From the NCBI RefSeq assembly GCF_003408845.1, contig NZ_LRTV01000007.1, positions 1,196-65,195 on the forward strand: a DNA stretch of 64,000 nucleotides, written 5' to 3'. Made by a program: the position numbers and the translations under genes. Shown here one piece after another: positions 45,346-54,885 of this stretch. How positions within the stretch are numbered: position 1 is the stretch's first letter; each line of letters begins with the position of its first letter. The DNA comes from Gardnerella massiliensis. GTDB lineage: Bacteria > Actinomycetota > Actinomycetes > Actinomycetales > Bifidobacteriaceae. The notes beneath the pieces were generated by a model, which worked only from the letters and a program-made list of their open reading frames with translations, was not told where the DNA came from and did no database searches.

Positions 45346-46578
45346 ATGCTGCAACTTACGGCAGTTCAGAAAATATTATCCGATTTAGATGAAACCCAAG
45401 CAGAACGAGAAAAACAATACAAATACTTTCATCAACATCCTGAACTGTCAATGAAAGAAAATCATACAGCTCAAACAATTATTGATATTCTTAGCAAAGC
45501 TGGGATTGAAACAAAGCGAGTTGGAAAAACAGGCGTTGTGGCAGAGATTAAAAACGGCGAAGGTCCTGTTATTGCTATGAGAGCGGATATTGACGCGCTT
45601 CCAATTAAAGAAAATTCAGGAAAAGATTACACTTCAACAGTTAGCACGCAAGACGAAAATGGCAAAACGGTTGGAGTTTCACACGCTTGCGGTCACGATT
45701 TTCATATTTCCAGCCTACTTGATGCCTTGAAAGCTTTTAATGAACATAAAGATGCTTGGAGAGGAACGTACATTGGCGTTTTTCAGCCTGGAGAAGAAAC
45801 AGCTCAAGGCGCAAAAGACTTGGTGGAAAATGGCATTACGAGCATGATCGCAAAGCCCGACGTTTACCTTGGTCAGCATGTGTTGGGTGCTATTCCTGCA
45901 GGAACAATCGGTATTCGTCCGGGCGCGTTCTTAACTACTGCAGCTTCGATTCGCGTGCACATTTTTGGTAAAGGTTCGCATGGTTCTATGCCTGAGTTGA
46001 GCGTTGACCCGGTGGTTGTTGCTTCATCAATTGTGCTTAAATTGCAGACGATTGTTTCTCGCGAACTTGCAGCTAAAGATTACGCAATTGTTACAGTTGG
46101 CGCGCTTAATGCAGGAAGTAAGTCGAATATTATTCCTGATGATGCCGAGCTTTTAATTAACACAAGAACTTATAGCGAAGATACTCAAGAATTTGTGCAC
46201 AATGCTATTGAACGAATTGTGCGTGGAGAGTGCGAGCTTACAAGATGTCCTAAAGAACCAGAGTTTACGTATTATGATCGCTATCCGCTTACGAATAATA
46301 ATCAGAATGCATCTTTGCGCGTGCGTAAAGCTTTTGATGAATACTTTGGAGAAGATTCTGTAGATATTTCGCGCGCTTCTGCTTCGGAAGATTTTTCTAT
46401 AATCGCGAACGCTTTTAAAACTCCTTACGCTTACTGGGGCTTAGGTGGTTTTGCGGATATGCAGAATGCTCCTGGAAATCACAATCCGGCATTCGCCCCA
46501 GATTTGCAGCCCACTCTTAATCGCGGATTAGAAGCTGCAGTTGTAGCAGCTTGCGCTTGGCTCGCTAGCGAAAAGTAA
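45346..46578 (+). CDS. M20 family amidohydrolase
   Basis: A 410-residue metallohydrolase of the HipO/AbgA-like M20D group. Catalytic Asp in IAMRADIDALPI near residue 78, metal-binding HACGHDFH near 112 (Cys and His ligands), GEETAQGAKDLVENG near 152 (catalytic Glu), and SASEDFS. The central dimerisation domain (GKGSHGSMPE...) is intact. Substrates of relatives are N-acyl amino acids or small peptides. No signal peptide. AGGAAT precedes the ATG. Confidence 0.9.
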   Translation: MLQLTAVQKILSDLDETQAEREKQYKYFHQHPELSMKENHTAQTIIDILSKAGIETKRVGKTGVVAEIKNGEGPVIAMRADIDALPIKENSGKDYTSTVSTQDENGKTVGVSHACGHDFHISSLLDALKAFNEHKDAWRGTYIGVFQPGEETAQGAKDLVENGITSMIAKPDVYLGQHVLGAIPAGTIGIRPGAFLTTAASIRVHIFGKGSHGSMPELSVDPVVVASSIVLKLQTIVSRELAAKDYAIVTVGALNAGSKSNIIPDDAELLINTRTYSEDTQEFVHNAIERIVRGECELTRCPKEPEFTYYDRYPLTNNNQNASLRVRKAFDEYFGEDSVDISRASASEDFSIIANAFKTPYAYWGLGGFADMQNAPGNHNPAFAPDLQPTLNRGLEAAVVAACAWLASEK

Positions 46579-46595
46579 CAAATCTTAGTGGGATA

Positions 46596-47390
46596 CTAGG
46601 CATTTTTTACACCGCCAAAACGTCGGTCGCGATGCGCATAACGGTCAATTGACCTCCACAGCGCTTCGCGGCCATAATCCGGAAAGAGTTCCGGCACAAA
46701 ATCAAGCTCCGCGTAGGACGCTTGCCAAGGCAAAAAGTTGCTGGTACGCTGCTCGCCAGAAGTACGAATAACCAAATCGCAATCTGGAATATCCGGATTA
46801 TATAAGTGATCAGCAATCATTTTTTCAGTGACACGATCACCTTTAATTTTTCCGTCACGAATTTCTTTAGCAATTTCGGCACACGCATCCGCAATTTCCG
46901 CGCGACCACCGTAATTCAAACAAAATACAACGTCGATAGTTGTGTTGTTCTTCGTAATTTCCTGCGCTTTTTCCAACTCGTCAATAACAGACTTCCACAA
47001 ACGCGGGCGACGACCAGCCCAACGCACACGTACTCCCCACTCGTTCATTTGCGCAACCCTGCGGTGAATAATATCCCGAGAAAATCCCATTAAAAAGCGC
47101 ACTTCTTGCGGCGAGCGCTTCCAATTTTCCGTAGAAAACGTGTACAGGCTCAAGTAGCGCACTCCCGCTTCAATAGCACCGGCAATAGTGTCAAAGACAA
47201 CTGGTTCTGCGGCCTTGTGGCCTTCCGTGCGAATCATTCCGCGCTCTTTAGCCCAACGACCATTGCCGTCCATAATCACGCCAACATGGCGAGGAACCTT
47301 GCCCTTAGGAAAATCTGGTATGCGAGAAGGGTCACTAAAAGGTGCCGCCGGAATATTAAGCGACGTATAATCCACGTTTTCAAAAGCCAT
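46596..47390 (-). CDS. uppS: isoprenyl (undecaprenyl) diphosphate synthase
   Basis: A 264-residue cis-prenyltransferase making the C55 lipid carrier for cell-wall synthesis. Signature HVGVIMDGNGRWAKERG (catalytic Asp) near residue 36, LYTFSTENWKRS near 102, and DLVIRTSGEQRTSNFLPWQASYAEL near 207 are all present. It starts 2 bp after the recO stop, so the two are translationally coupled. Confidence 0.95.
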   Translation of the reverse strand: MAFENVDYTSLNIPAAPFSDPSRIPDFPKGKVPRHVGVIMDGNGRWAKERGMIRTEGHKAAEPVVFDTIAGAIEAGVRYLSLYTFSTENWKRSPQEVRFLMGFSRDIIHRRVAQMNEWGVRVRWAGRRPRLWKSVIDELEKAQEITKNNTTIDVVFCLNYGGRAEIADACAEIAKEIRDGKIKGDRVTEKMIADHLYNPDIPDCDLVIRTSGEQRTSNFLPWQASYAELDFVPELFPDYGREALWRSIDRYAHRDRRFGGVKNA

Positions 47391-47392
47391 AC

Positions 47393-48139
47393 TTAAGAAT
47401 GTAACAACCCCAGTGAACGAATTGGACGCTCAAGATAATATTCAGCCCACTGCTGAATCAAGTAAAGCGTGGAAGAAGCGAGAGAAACATTGTCAAGAGA
47501 CGACCAATCCCCCTGCGCAAGTGCATATAGTTGAAGACGCGTATTATCGTCGCACAAAATCGACTCTGGAGTATGATCCAATGCGCACATAACACCACCG
47601 GCAGCGGGCGAAATATAGCATAATTCCTCAGTTTTTCCGCAAACTACGCAAGTTGTTAAACGTGGCGACCAACCAGCCAAAGACATAGCTCGCAATACGT
47701 ACGATAATCCTATGGCGTCGGGAGCGTGCTTTCTTTTCGCAAGCGACGACAATGCAGCAATGAGAAGATTATACTGCCCCTGTGTATCTTGAAATTCGCG
47801 CACGTACTCATCTGTATATTCGTTGGAAACTAACGCATCTACGACTTCCAATATGACGCTAGCATACTCATACAGAGTATAATCAGCGCAAATTTCGCCA
47901 GCGTATGCTGCTACAGACACAGCCTGAGACACAACGTCAAGCGACTTTCCTTGCGCAAGAAGTACGTCCACTCGCATAAGAGGCTCAAGACGACCACCAA
48001 AACGCGATTTAAGACGCCGCACACCTTTGGCAACAGCACGAACTTTACCGTGTTTTTTGGTGAGCAATATGACAATCCTATCGGCCTCACCTAGAGGGAA
48101 CGTACGAAGCACTACAGCTTCATCGCGATACACCGGCAT
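47393..48139 (-). CDS. recO: DNA repair protein RecO
   Basis: A 248-residue recombination mediator that loads RecA with RecR. The N-terminal OB-fold shows EAVVLRTFPLGEADRIVILLTKKHGKVRAVAKGVRR; the helical C-domain keeps only a partial zinc site (TTCVVCGK, then CALDH). recO-uppS is a common actinobacterial pair. Confidence 0.93.
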   Translation of the reverse strand: MPVYRDEAVVLRTFPLGEADRIVILLTKKHGKVRAVAKGVRRLKSRFGGRLEPLMRVDVLLAQGKSLDVVSQAVSVAAYAGEICADYTLYEYASVILEVVDALVSNEYTDEYVREFQDTQGQYNLLIAALSSLAKRKHAPDAIGLSYVLRAMSLAGWSPRLTTCVVCGKTEELCYISPAAGGVMCALDHTPESILCDDNTRLQLYALAQGDWSSLDNVSLASSTLYLIQQWAEYYLERPIRSLGLLHS

Positions 48140-48267
48140 GCTTTCACAACCAAATAACTACTTCGCGCTGGCTTACGTAGCTACGAAACCTTCCGCATTT
48201 TCGCAATTTTCGTAGCTTTCGCAACGCCGCAAGAAACAGCAACTAAACGAATACAATTCGAGCACGA

Positions 48268-49869
48268 TTATTGCAAAGGATGCTCGCCAGTTGCGTCATC
48301 ATCGTCTTCTTGTGCAATATCTTGCGCATTATCAAATAGGCTTGATTCGTCAACATGGCCCATAATCGGGAAGGAAAGATCTGGAATATCCAAGTTCAAA
48401 GGCTTGCTTGGTTGCACATTGAGAATCGGCATGTCGTAGGAAGAAGACTTAGATGATGCGCCAGTATGAGAAGCATCCTCATGTGCTGACGCTACCGGGA
48501 ATATTGGGGCCACAGGAGCTGGAGAAACCACAGGAGCTTGATTTCCGTAAGCAGTATCCGCTGCAGCCTGAGACGCGCTTGCACTCGCTTCACGCAACGC
48601 AGGAGGGAACGAAGGAATAGCAGAAGACGCAACTTGATCATCAACATCGCGATGCGACGCTGTGGCAGCATGACGATGCACTACTGGAGGGAACGCTGGA
48701 GGCAAAGGAGCATAATCAGCAGCATCTACCGATCCAACAGAAGCGTGATTATTCTCTGAAACATTGTGTAACACAGTTGCACTCTGCACCAACTCATCAT
48801 TACTGTCTGTGTTGTCGTCAAGCATATTTGATGGCACACCCGCAGCAGTATGTGGAGTGAAAATAGAACGCTCAGATTGACGCAAAGCCTCAAACGAATC
48901 TTCAGAACCTTGGTTTACGTAGTCAACAGGGGTAAAAATACTCTGCTTATCGTAATCTGGAACGTGAGGAATTGTGGAAGTTTGCGTAGGCTGAGCCGCC
49001 TTAGAAGCCACTTTAGAAGCCACTTCAGAAGCCTCAGCAGCCATAGAATCAGCCGCATCAGCTGCAGCCGCAGAGGTTACCGTTGCTGACATAGTTGCAA
49101 CCGGCTCCGGCGCAAATGAAGGTGCGCTCTGATTCTTAGATTCCGTTGTGTGATTAGTATCAACCGCAGCGCGAGTATGTGACACAGTGTTATGAGCGGC
49201 GAACGCCGGCACCTTACTGTCGATATCGACATATTGAGCAATGCGTTCAAAAGATTCCAAACTGCTGAGTAAACGAATGCAAGTGCCCAAGTAATAATCA
49301 ACCTGACGCTCATCATAGCCGCGCTTACCAGTGCACTGAGTAAAAATCACGTTAGACACATACATCGCATCAATAGTCTGCAATGTATCATCATCCGTTT
49401 CCCATTCCAGCTTATGACCGAGCATATTGGCAATTTTATCAAGCGCTTGATCGACCATAATATCCACTTGCTTGCGCGAATACGACGGACGATGAGGAAT
49501 GCCACTAGCAAAACGTTCACGATAGTCACGCTGAGCATGCTGCAATAATTTGCGATATAAAGCGTCGGCTTGTGCTTTCCATACCACGCGACCGCACTTG
49601 GAAAGATCATGCTGCGTGCACTTATCTACTACTGCTCTCTCCAAACGCGACAAGGCAGCATCAACCTGGCCAATCACGTAACCATCATGTTCTAAATCGA
49701 AAGAAACGTCCTGAATATCTTGCTGAGTAAGTCTAATATCATCGCTTTCATACAACGCATGCGCACGCTCCAAAAAAGCATCTACCTGCGCTACGTTATA
49801 GCCTAATTTACGTTTACCGACACGCTCCATCCCCGAAGCATTGCGAGCGGTATCAGGTTTCTGAGCCAT
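48268..49869 (-). CDS. DivIVA-domain protein
   Basis: A 533-residue protein whose N-terminal 230 residues contain three DivIVA-like segments (GYNVAQVDAFLERAHALYES; GYVIGQVDAALSRLERA; SYSRKQVDIMVDQALDKI) plus a fourth QVDYYLGTCI. The rest is a long Ala/Ser/Pro-rich disordered region with small internal repeats (ASEVASKVASKAA). Such proteins mark curved membranes or cell poles in Actinobacteria. Whether this is the growth-pole protein itself or a relative is not decidable here. No downstream partner within 100 bp. Confidence 0.8.
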   Translation of the reverse strand: MAQKPDTARNASGMERVGKRKLGYNVAQVDAFLERAHALYESDDIRLTQQDIQDVSFDLEHDGYVIGQVDAALSRLERAVVDKCTQHDLSKCGRVVWKAQADALYRKLLQHAQRDYRERFASGIPHRPSYSRKQVDIMVDQALDKIANMLGHKLEWETDDDTLQTIDAMYVSNVIFTQCTGKRGYDERQVDYYLGTCIRLLSSLESFERIAQYVDIDSKVPAFAAHNTVSHTRAAVDTNHTTESKNQSAPSFAPEPVATMSATVTSAAAADAADSMAAEASEVASKVASKAAQPTQTSTIPHVPDYDKQSIFTPVDYVNQGSEDSFEALRQSERSIFTPHTAAGVPSNMLDDNTDSNDELVQSATVLHNVSENNHASVGSVDAADYAPLPPAFPPVVHRHAATASHRDVDDQVASSAIPSFPPALREASASASQAAADTAYGNQAPVVSPAPVAPIFPVASAHEDASHTGASSKSSSYDMPILNVQPSKPLNLDIPDLSFPIMGHVDESSLFDNAQDIAQEDDDDATGEHPLQ

Positions 49870-49991
49870 CGACTACCAACCTCCTGAGCAGATATTCTTA
49901 TTCAGTATACTGTACGCGATTGTTACGACGCGCGCCACGCGTAAACTGATTCGTACATACCTTCCTGTATGTTTTTACTTTGTTGCGAAAC

Positions 49992-50066
<75 letters not shown>

Positions 50067-50141
50067 GTTTGGTTTTTCTTTCCTCATTTAATTAGTCTAA
50101 TTATTATTTTGGATTGTTTCTATATTTAATTAATTTAATCG

Positions 50142-51071
50142 TTATTTGTGCATATTCCGCTTCACATTGCAATTTGGCAGTGCTGCTACATTATGACCGG
50201 AACCGATAGTTTTCAATGCTTTATAAGCCTCATCAATCGTATTCACCCTCACCACACGCAAACCAGCAGGCACATGCCCCACTACTTCGTCGCAATTATC
50301 TTGAGGAGCCAAGAACCAAGTAGCACCGTCTCTCCGAGCTGCAATCATTTTTAAACGAATACCACCAATAGCACCAACTTTTTGCGATTTTTCAATGGTG
50401 CCAGTACCAGCTATAGTCTTACCGCCCGTTTCATTTGCTGGCGTTAACTTATCGAGAATTCCCAACGTGTACATCATTCCTGCAGACGGTCCACCGATAT
50501 CTTCAATACGCAAACGCACCTTCACTTTCGTATTGCGTATGCCAAGATGTTCAGCAGCATACCGTAACGCAACACGTTGAGCAACGTTTTGGGAATCGTC
50601 CATCTCGTGCGTAGATTCCTTCTCGTACGCGTCTGCAGTTTGTCCAACAGGCACCACTGCCTCGCGAGGAATAAGTTCACGATGAGGATTCATCCACGAA
50701 GTAAGCGCATATAACGTCGGCACCTCGTAACCTGGGACTCCGGAAGTGCTCACTGTAAGCATAAGCAACTTACCGGTATCGCGATGCTCCTTCACACCTT
50801 CACCACTGATACGGATTACCGGAGAACCAGATATCTTACCCAACACGTCTTGAGTAGGACCAGGCGATTCCACAACGTAAGCACTCGGCAAAGTAAGCGC
50901 AAACAACGCTACGAGAACCATAAAAAAGCCTGCAAAATAACGAAAAGAATGTGAATCAATGTAGTTCGAAATCTTACGCACAACACGACGTAAAAAATTT
51001 GGTACACTTTTACACACAAAAGCATGCATCGTAGTAATAACTGCAGAAAACCCAGGCATGCTTTGTATCAT
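50142..51071 (-). CDS. YlbL-like membrane serine protease lacking a PDZ domain
   Basis: A 309-residue membrane-anchored Lon-type (S16) protease. One membrane helix (about 45-64) is followed by VVESPGPTQDVLG and MLTVSTSGVPGYEVPTLYALTSW, typical of YlbL. The catalytic dyad is Ser196 in IGGPSAGMM and Lys241 in GGIRLKM. In usual YlbL proteins a PDZ domain sits between the MxxSQ region (here MDDSQNVAQ, 157-165) and the protease core (here IEDIGGPSAG, 189-198); only about 25 residues remain here. Conserved actinobacterial neighbours follow. GAGGGG precedes the ATG. Confidence 0.87.
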   Translation of the reverse strand: MIQSMPGFSAVITTMHAFVCKSVPNFLRRVVRKISNYIDSHSFRYFAGFFMVLVALFALTLPSAYVVESPGPTQDVLGKISGSPVIRISGEGVKEHRDTGKLLMLTVSTSGVPGYEVPTLYALTSWMNPHRELIPREAVVPVGQTADAYEKESTHEMDDSQNVAQRVALRYAAEHLGIRNTKVKVRLRIEDIGGPSAGMMYTLGILDKLTPANETGGKTIAGTGTIEKSQKVGAIGGIRLKMIAARRDGATWFLAPQDNCDEVVGHVPAGLRVVRVNTIDEAYKALKTIGSGHNVAALPNCNVKRNMHK

Positions 51072-51220
51072 GACACAACCCCTCTAAAAAGCACAACAAG
51101 ACCTTCAAACAAAAACCATAACACCGAGTAGAATGGATGCTATTAGGCAGATAGGCACACCAAGCGGAACGCTTAAGCGAACTGGCGTTACCTGCTCTCG
51201 TAAGCAAGAAGGACACACTC

Positions 51221-52966
51221 ATGAACGATGACGCAATTCACCAATGGCTTATTGAATGCTTCGGGCCAATACAGGGCGAAGAAGCGTGGAATCAACTTGA
51301 ACAATTGCCTTTTGAGCTACGTGAACAACTCATGAGCCAAAGTCCCGATAAACTTCCAAAGCCGGATGAAGTGCGCAATATGATGCAAGCTTTCAGTGCA
51401 GGAGGACTTAATAATCCTCACGAAATGGAGGCGACGCTTGAAGAAGGGCCTATTAATCGCAAACTTGCGCAATCTATTGCTTTACAAAACGCAACAGGAG
51501 ATCAAGGAAGCGTTAACGCTGAGGTTGCAGATGCGGCTCGACGCGCGCTAAGCCAAGCAAACTTGTGGCTCGATATCACTTGCAAATTCAACCCTGCCCC
51601 GGGAACTCCAGCTATACTATCGCGAGCTGACTGGGTAAAAGAAACCTTGGGCGCGTGGGTAAAGTTTGCCAATCCAGTAGCAAAATCTGTGAACGAAGCA
51701 TTTACTTCCGTTATTGCAGAACGATTCCATGACGTTGACAATGCTGAAGTAGCAGGGTTATTCGCAGGCGTAGTGCCGATTCCGTTGCCGGAGGGAATGA
51801 ATAATCCGGCACAACTTATGAAACTATTAGGTAACACTTCGTTTGCTATGCAACTTGGCCAGGCAGCCGGCGCGTTATCTCACGAAGTGCACGGAAGCTT
51901 CGATCAAGGACTTGCGTTGTTGCAAAATCCTGCAGGCGGTTTGATTCCTTACAATTGCATTGAATACGCAAAAGTTTGGGGACTTGATATTACCGAAGTT
52001 ATGAACTACCTTGCTTTGCGAGAAGCAGCCCACGCGCGATTGTTTGCGGAAGTTCCGTGGTTGATGCCTCGTTTTGAGTCACTAATTATTAAGTATGCAA
52101 ATGGAATTAGTATCGATTTGGATGCTATGGAAGAACAGCTCCGAGACGTGGATGCTATGAATCCGGAAGCTATTTCTGGAGCAGTGAATCTGCAAAATAT
52201 TGGCAGTAATGATTCTGAAGAGCAGCGTCAAGCATTGCACAGTTTAGAAACGCTTCTAGCGCTAGTTGAAGGCTGGGTTGATTGCGTCACCTGGCAGGCA
52301 GGAATGGCTCACGTAACGCATATTGAACAGTTGCGCGAAATGATACGACGCGAGCGCGCAGCGGGAGGTCCGGCAGAAGTCACTTTTGAATCGCTGCTCG
52401 GTTTGCACTTGCGTCCTCGTCGCATGCGTGAAGCAACACAGTTGTGGGAGAAGCTAACGCGCGAACGTGGCGTTGAGGAGCGCGATAGTTTGTGGAGTCA
52501 CCCAGATTTGTTGCCAACTTTGCCAGAAAATACGAATGAAGTTACGAAGGAAGCTAGTGGCAAAAATACTACTAAAATTTCGGTAGAAGATATAGCAAAA
52601 GATGCCGGTAGCTTTACGGAGAGTACTACGGAAAGTGCTGGAAATACTAAGGAAAGCACTGCAGAAAACCAATCTAATCAATCTACTGAAAAATCTGAAA
52701 AAAGTAGCGAAAGTAACGATAATAAAGATAATAACGAAAGCGCTACTGGCAGTACCAAAAATACTAATGTCGAAAAATCTTTTGAAAAATTAACAGAAGA
52801 CGATTTAGGCGTAAACGATTGGGACGCAGAACTTAGCAAGCTGCTAGAAGAGGACGCGCGCCAAAAGGAACAAGGAAAAAACTCGGACGGAACTGACGGA
52901 AGCGACGAAACCGATGGAAGCGACGGAAGCGACGGAAGCGGAAGTACAGAAAACCAGGCTAAATAA
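51221..52966 (+). CDS. zinc-dependent metalloprotease-like protein (DUF2342 family)
   Basis: A 581-residue cytoplasmic protein of the actinobacterial putative hydrolase family found beside ylbL. Family segments: NPAPGTPAILSRADWV, VAGLFAGVVPIPLP, GQAAGALSHEVHGSFDQGL, ALREAAHARLFAEVPWL and WVDCVTWQAGMAHV. The candidate metal site reads REAAH rather than HExxH, so catalysis is uncertain. The last 150 residues are a low-complexity Ser/Thr/Asn/Glu tail ending in GSDGSDGSG repeats. AAGAAGGA precedes the ATG. Confidence 0.8.
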   Translation: MNDDAIHQWLIECFGPIQGEEAWNQLEQLPFELREQLMSQSPDKLPKPDEVRNMMQAFSAGGLNNPHEMEATLEEGPINRKLAQSIALQNATGDQGSVNAEVADAARRALSQANLWLDITCKFNPAPGTPAILSRADWVKETLGAWVKFANPVAKSVNEAFTSVIAERFHDVDNAEVAGLFAGVVPIPLPEGMNNPAQLMKLLGNTSFAMQLGQAAGALSHEVHGSFDQGLALLQNPAGGLIPYNCIEYAKVWGLDITEVMNYLALREAAHARLFAEVPWLMPRFESLIIKYANGISIDLDAMEEQLRDVDAMNPEAISGAVNLQNIGSNDSEEQRQALHSLETLLALVEGWVDCVTWQAGMAHVTHIEQLREMIRRERAAGGPAEVTFESLLGLHLRPRRMREATQLWEKLTRERGVEERDSLWSHPDLLPTLPENTNEVTKEASGKNTTKISVEDIAKDAGSFTESTTESAGNTKESTAENQSNQSTEKSEKSSESNDNKDNNESATGSTKNTNVEKSFEKLTEDDLGVNDWDAELSKLLEEDARQKEQGKNSDGTDGSDETDGSDGSDGSGSTENQAK

Positions 52967-52985
52967 TCTATCACGCAACTAAAGC

Positions 52986-53123
52986 GACATTTTCTTTACA
53001 GTCGCGTAAATAAAATAACGTTATTTCGGCAAAAAGTGACAGTTTCTTTACAAGCGTGTACAGAAAATGTCAGAATCTGGATGAAAAGCGATTATTTCTT
53101 TACAAGCGTGCACAGAAAATGTC
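52986..53123. repeat. three 34-bp palindromic units, 52-bp period (locus B)
   Basis: Units start at 52986, 53038 and 53090, exactly 52 bp apart, with the locus A consensus: GACATTTTCTTTAC..., GACAGTTTCTTTAC-AAGCGT-GTACAGAAAATGTC, GATTATTTCTTTAC.... The 18-bp linkers are related to those of locus A (GTTATTTCGGCAAAAAGT). They fill the convergent gap between the metalloprotease-like and helicase genes. Confidence 0.9.
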
Positions 53124-53127
53124 GGAA

Positions 53128-54639
53128 TTAAGCCAAGAAGCGGCTCGGCGTGCGATTCATACCCATGCCGTTATCTTTGCGTAGCGCGTAAGAAAGATGC
53201 AACGTTTTTTCCGCACGCGTCACCGCCACGTACATAAGCCTGCGCTCTTCTTCTAGCGACTCTTGCGAGGAGGAAGAACCGAACGGAATAAGCCCTTCCG
53301 AGCAACCTACTACGTAAACATGCTCAAATTCCAAACCTTTAACAGCATGAATCGTAGATATTGTTACCGTAGATACGGAAGCACCACCCTCCGTCTCACC
53401 AACGTCACCACTCGCAGCACCAGTCACAACACCACTCGCGTCGAGCACATTTTTTTGCCAACCCACGTCTTTTCGCACACGATACGGCACTTTTAACGAT
53501 GTTAACGCGCTACAAATCACCTGCTGCTGAGCATTCGTACGAGTCAGTACCGCACACTCCCCAGGCGTCGCAACTCCACTACTAACCAATTTTGCAATCT
53601 GCTGTGCCACTCCCAACGCTTCGTCGATATCCGTAGCAAAAACCTGTTGCGTAACACGCGAACCACCCTTACTCACAGCTTTTACCTTTACATAATCACG
53701 TTTATACGGCGAAGCGGCAAGTACGCGATTTGCAAGACCTATAATACGTTCGGTGGAACGGTAATCTGTATCCAAACTAATATCAGCACTAACCGGAGCA
53801 AATTCTTGCGGAAAAGCAAGCAAATCATAACTGCTTGCGCCGGCAAAAGAGTAGATAGTTTGCGCAGGATCGCCAACTACGCAAATATCGCGATTTTCGC
53901 CCATCCACAAACGCAACAGTTCGTGTTGCAAGGGTGAAACGTCCTGATACTCATCCACTGTAATCCAGCCAATAGTTTGACGAATACGTCGAGCAGCTTC
54001 CGGAAAAGTTCGCAAAATATGGCAGGCAAGCAATAAAATATCGTTAAAATCAATGCAATTACGCGCATTTTTTTCAATTTCGTAAGCCTCATACACATCG
54101 ACAAATTGCTGCGCTTCTAATCCTGCAGGAGGTGTACGGTGTGTTGCGGCACAGACACGCATGTAATCGTCTGGAGCGATAAGCGAAACCTTTGCCCAAT
54201 TAATTTCCGCCATAATATCGCGCGCCTGCAAAGCCGTCATCATAGCAAAATCAGGATATCTATTGAGAGCAGCAGCAATAGTATGCTGAGCATCGTTCAT
54301 AATATCCGGGAACGGCGCAGTGCAAACATCGTCCCATACGCTTCGAATTTGCTGCAAAGCCGCAGAGTGAAAAGTTGCAATTGCAGCACCATCCGCAACT
54401 CCAAGTGCCGCAAGCCTGGAACGCATTTCTGACGCAGCTTTTACCGAAAATGTAACAGCAAGAACCCGGCTCGGATCCCACTTCCCCATTGCGCACGCAT
54501 ACGCAATTCGACGCGTAATAGTGCGCGTTTTACCAGCTCCAGCGCAAGCTATTATGCGCACTGGCCCCTCTACTGCCATTGCAGCCGCACGTTGCGAATC
54601 ATCTAAGCCCTCTAATAACGCTTCTGGCGAAAAACTCAT
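53128..54639 (-). CDS. UvrD/PcrA-superfamily DNA helicase, short form
   Basis: A 503-residue SF1A helicase. Motif I ACAGAGKTRTI near residue 32, TFSVKAASEMR, motif II VDEYQDVSPLQ, motif III VGDPAQTIYSFAGA, motif IV DTDYRSTERI, motif V STIHAVKGLEFEHVYVVG and motif VI VAVTRAEKTLHL are all present, so it should be active. It ends soon after motif VI, without the C-terminal extension or HRDC domain of UvrD2. Its place beside ylbL and the DUF2342 gene mirrors mycobacterial uvrD2. Confidence 0.88.
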   Translation of the reverse strand: MSFSPEALLEGLDDSQRAAAMAVEGPVRIIACAGAGKTRTITRRIAYACAMGKWDPSRVLAVTFSVKAASEMRSRLAALGVADGAAIATFHSAALQQIRSVWDDVCTAPFPDIMNDAQHTIAAALNRYPDFAMMTALQARDIMAEINWAKVSLIAPDDYMRVCAATHRTPPAGLEAQQFVDVYEAYEIEKNARNCIDFNDILLLACHILRTFPEAARRIRQTIGWITVDEYQDVSPLQHELLRLWMGENRDICVVGDPAQTIYSFAGASSYDLLAFPQEFAPVSADISLDTDYRSTERIIGLANRVLAASPYKRDYVKVKAVSKGGSRVTQQVFATDIDEALGVAQQIAKLVSSGVATPGECAVLTRTNAQQQVICSALTSLKVPYRVRKDVGWQKNVLDASGVVTGAASGDVGETEGGASVSTVTISTIHAVKGLEFEHVYVVGCSEGLIPFGSSSSQESLEEERRLMYVAVTRAEKTLHLSYALRKDNGMGMNRTPSRFLA

Positions 54640-54713
54640 ACCACTATTGTCGCAGCAAAGCCGACGCTTTTACAACAACATAGAAAATATGTGGATAAGT
54701 CTTCCCCCTCTTT

Positions 54714-54803
54714 TCTAAATAATCTTTCCTAAATAATCTCTCTAAATAATCTCTCCAAATAATCTTTCTAAATAATCCTCCCCAAATAATCTTCCCCAAA
54801 TAA
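54714..54803. repeat. AAATAATC tandem repeat
   Basis: Seven 13-15 bp units of the type CTAAATAATCTTTC or CCAAATAATCTTCC in the divergent gap between the helicase and phosphotransferase genes. Open frames reading through it on the minus strand (FRKIIWRDYLERL-like) are repeat artefacts. Confidence 0.88.
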
Positions 54804-54885
54804 ACTACGACATACGCAACTAAAAAATGCCTGTTTAACAGCGTAAAACACGGCAAATTTCGGCGCTTTGTATTACTGTGGGAGT

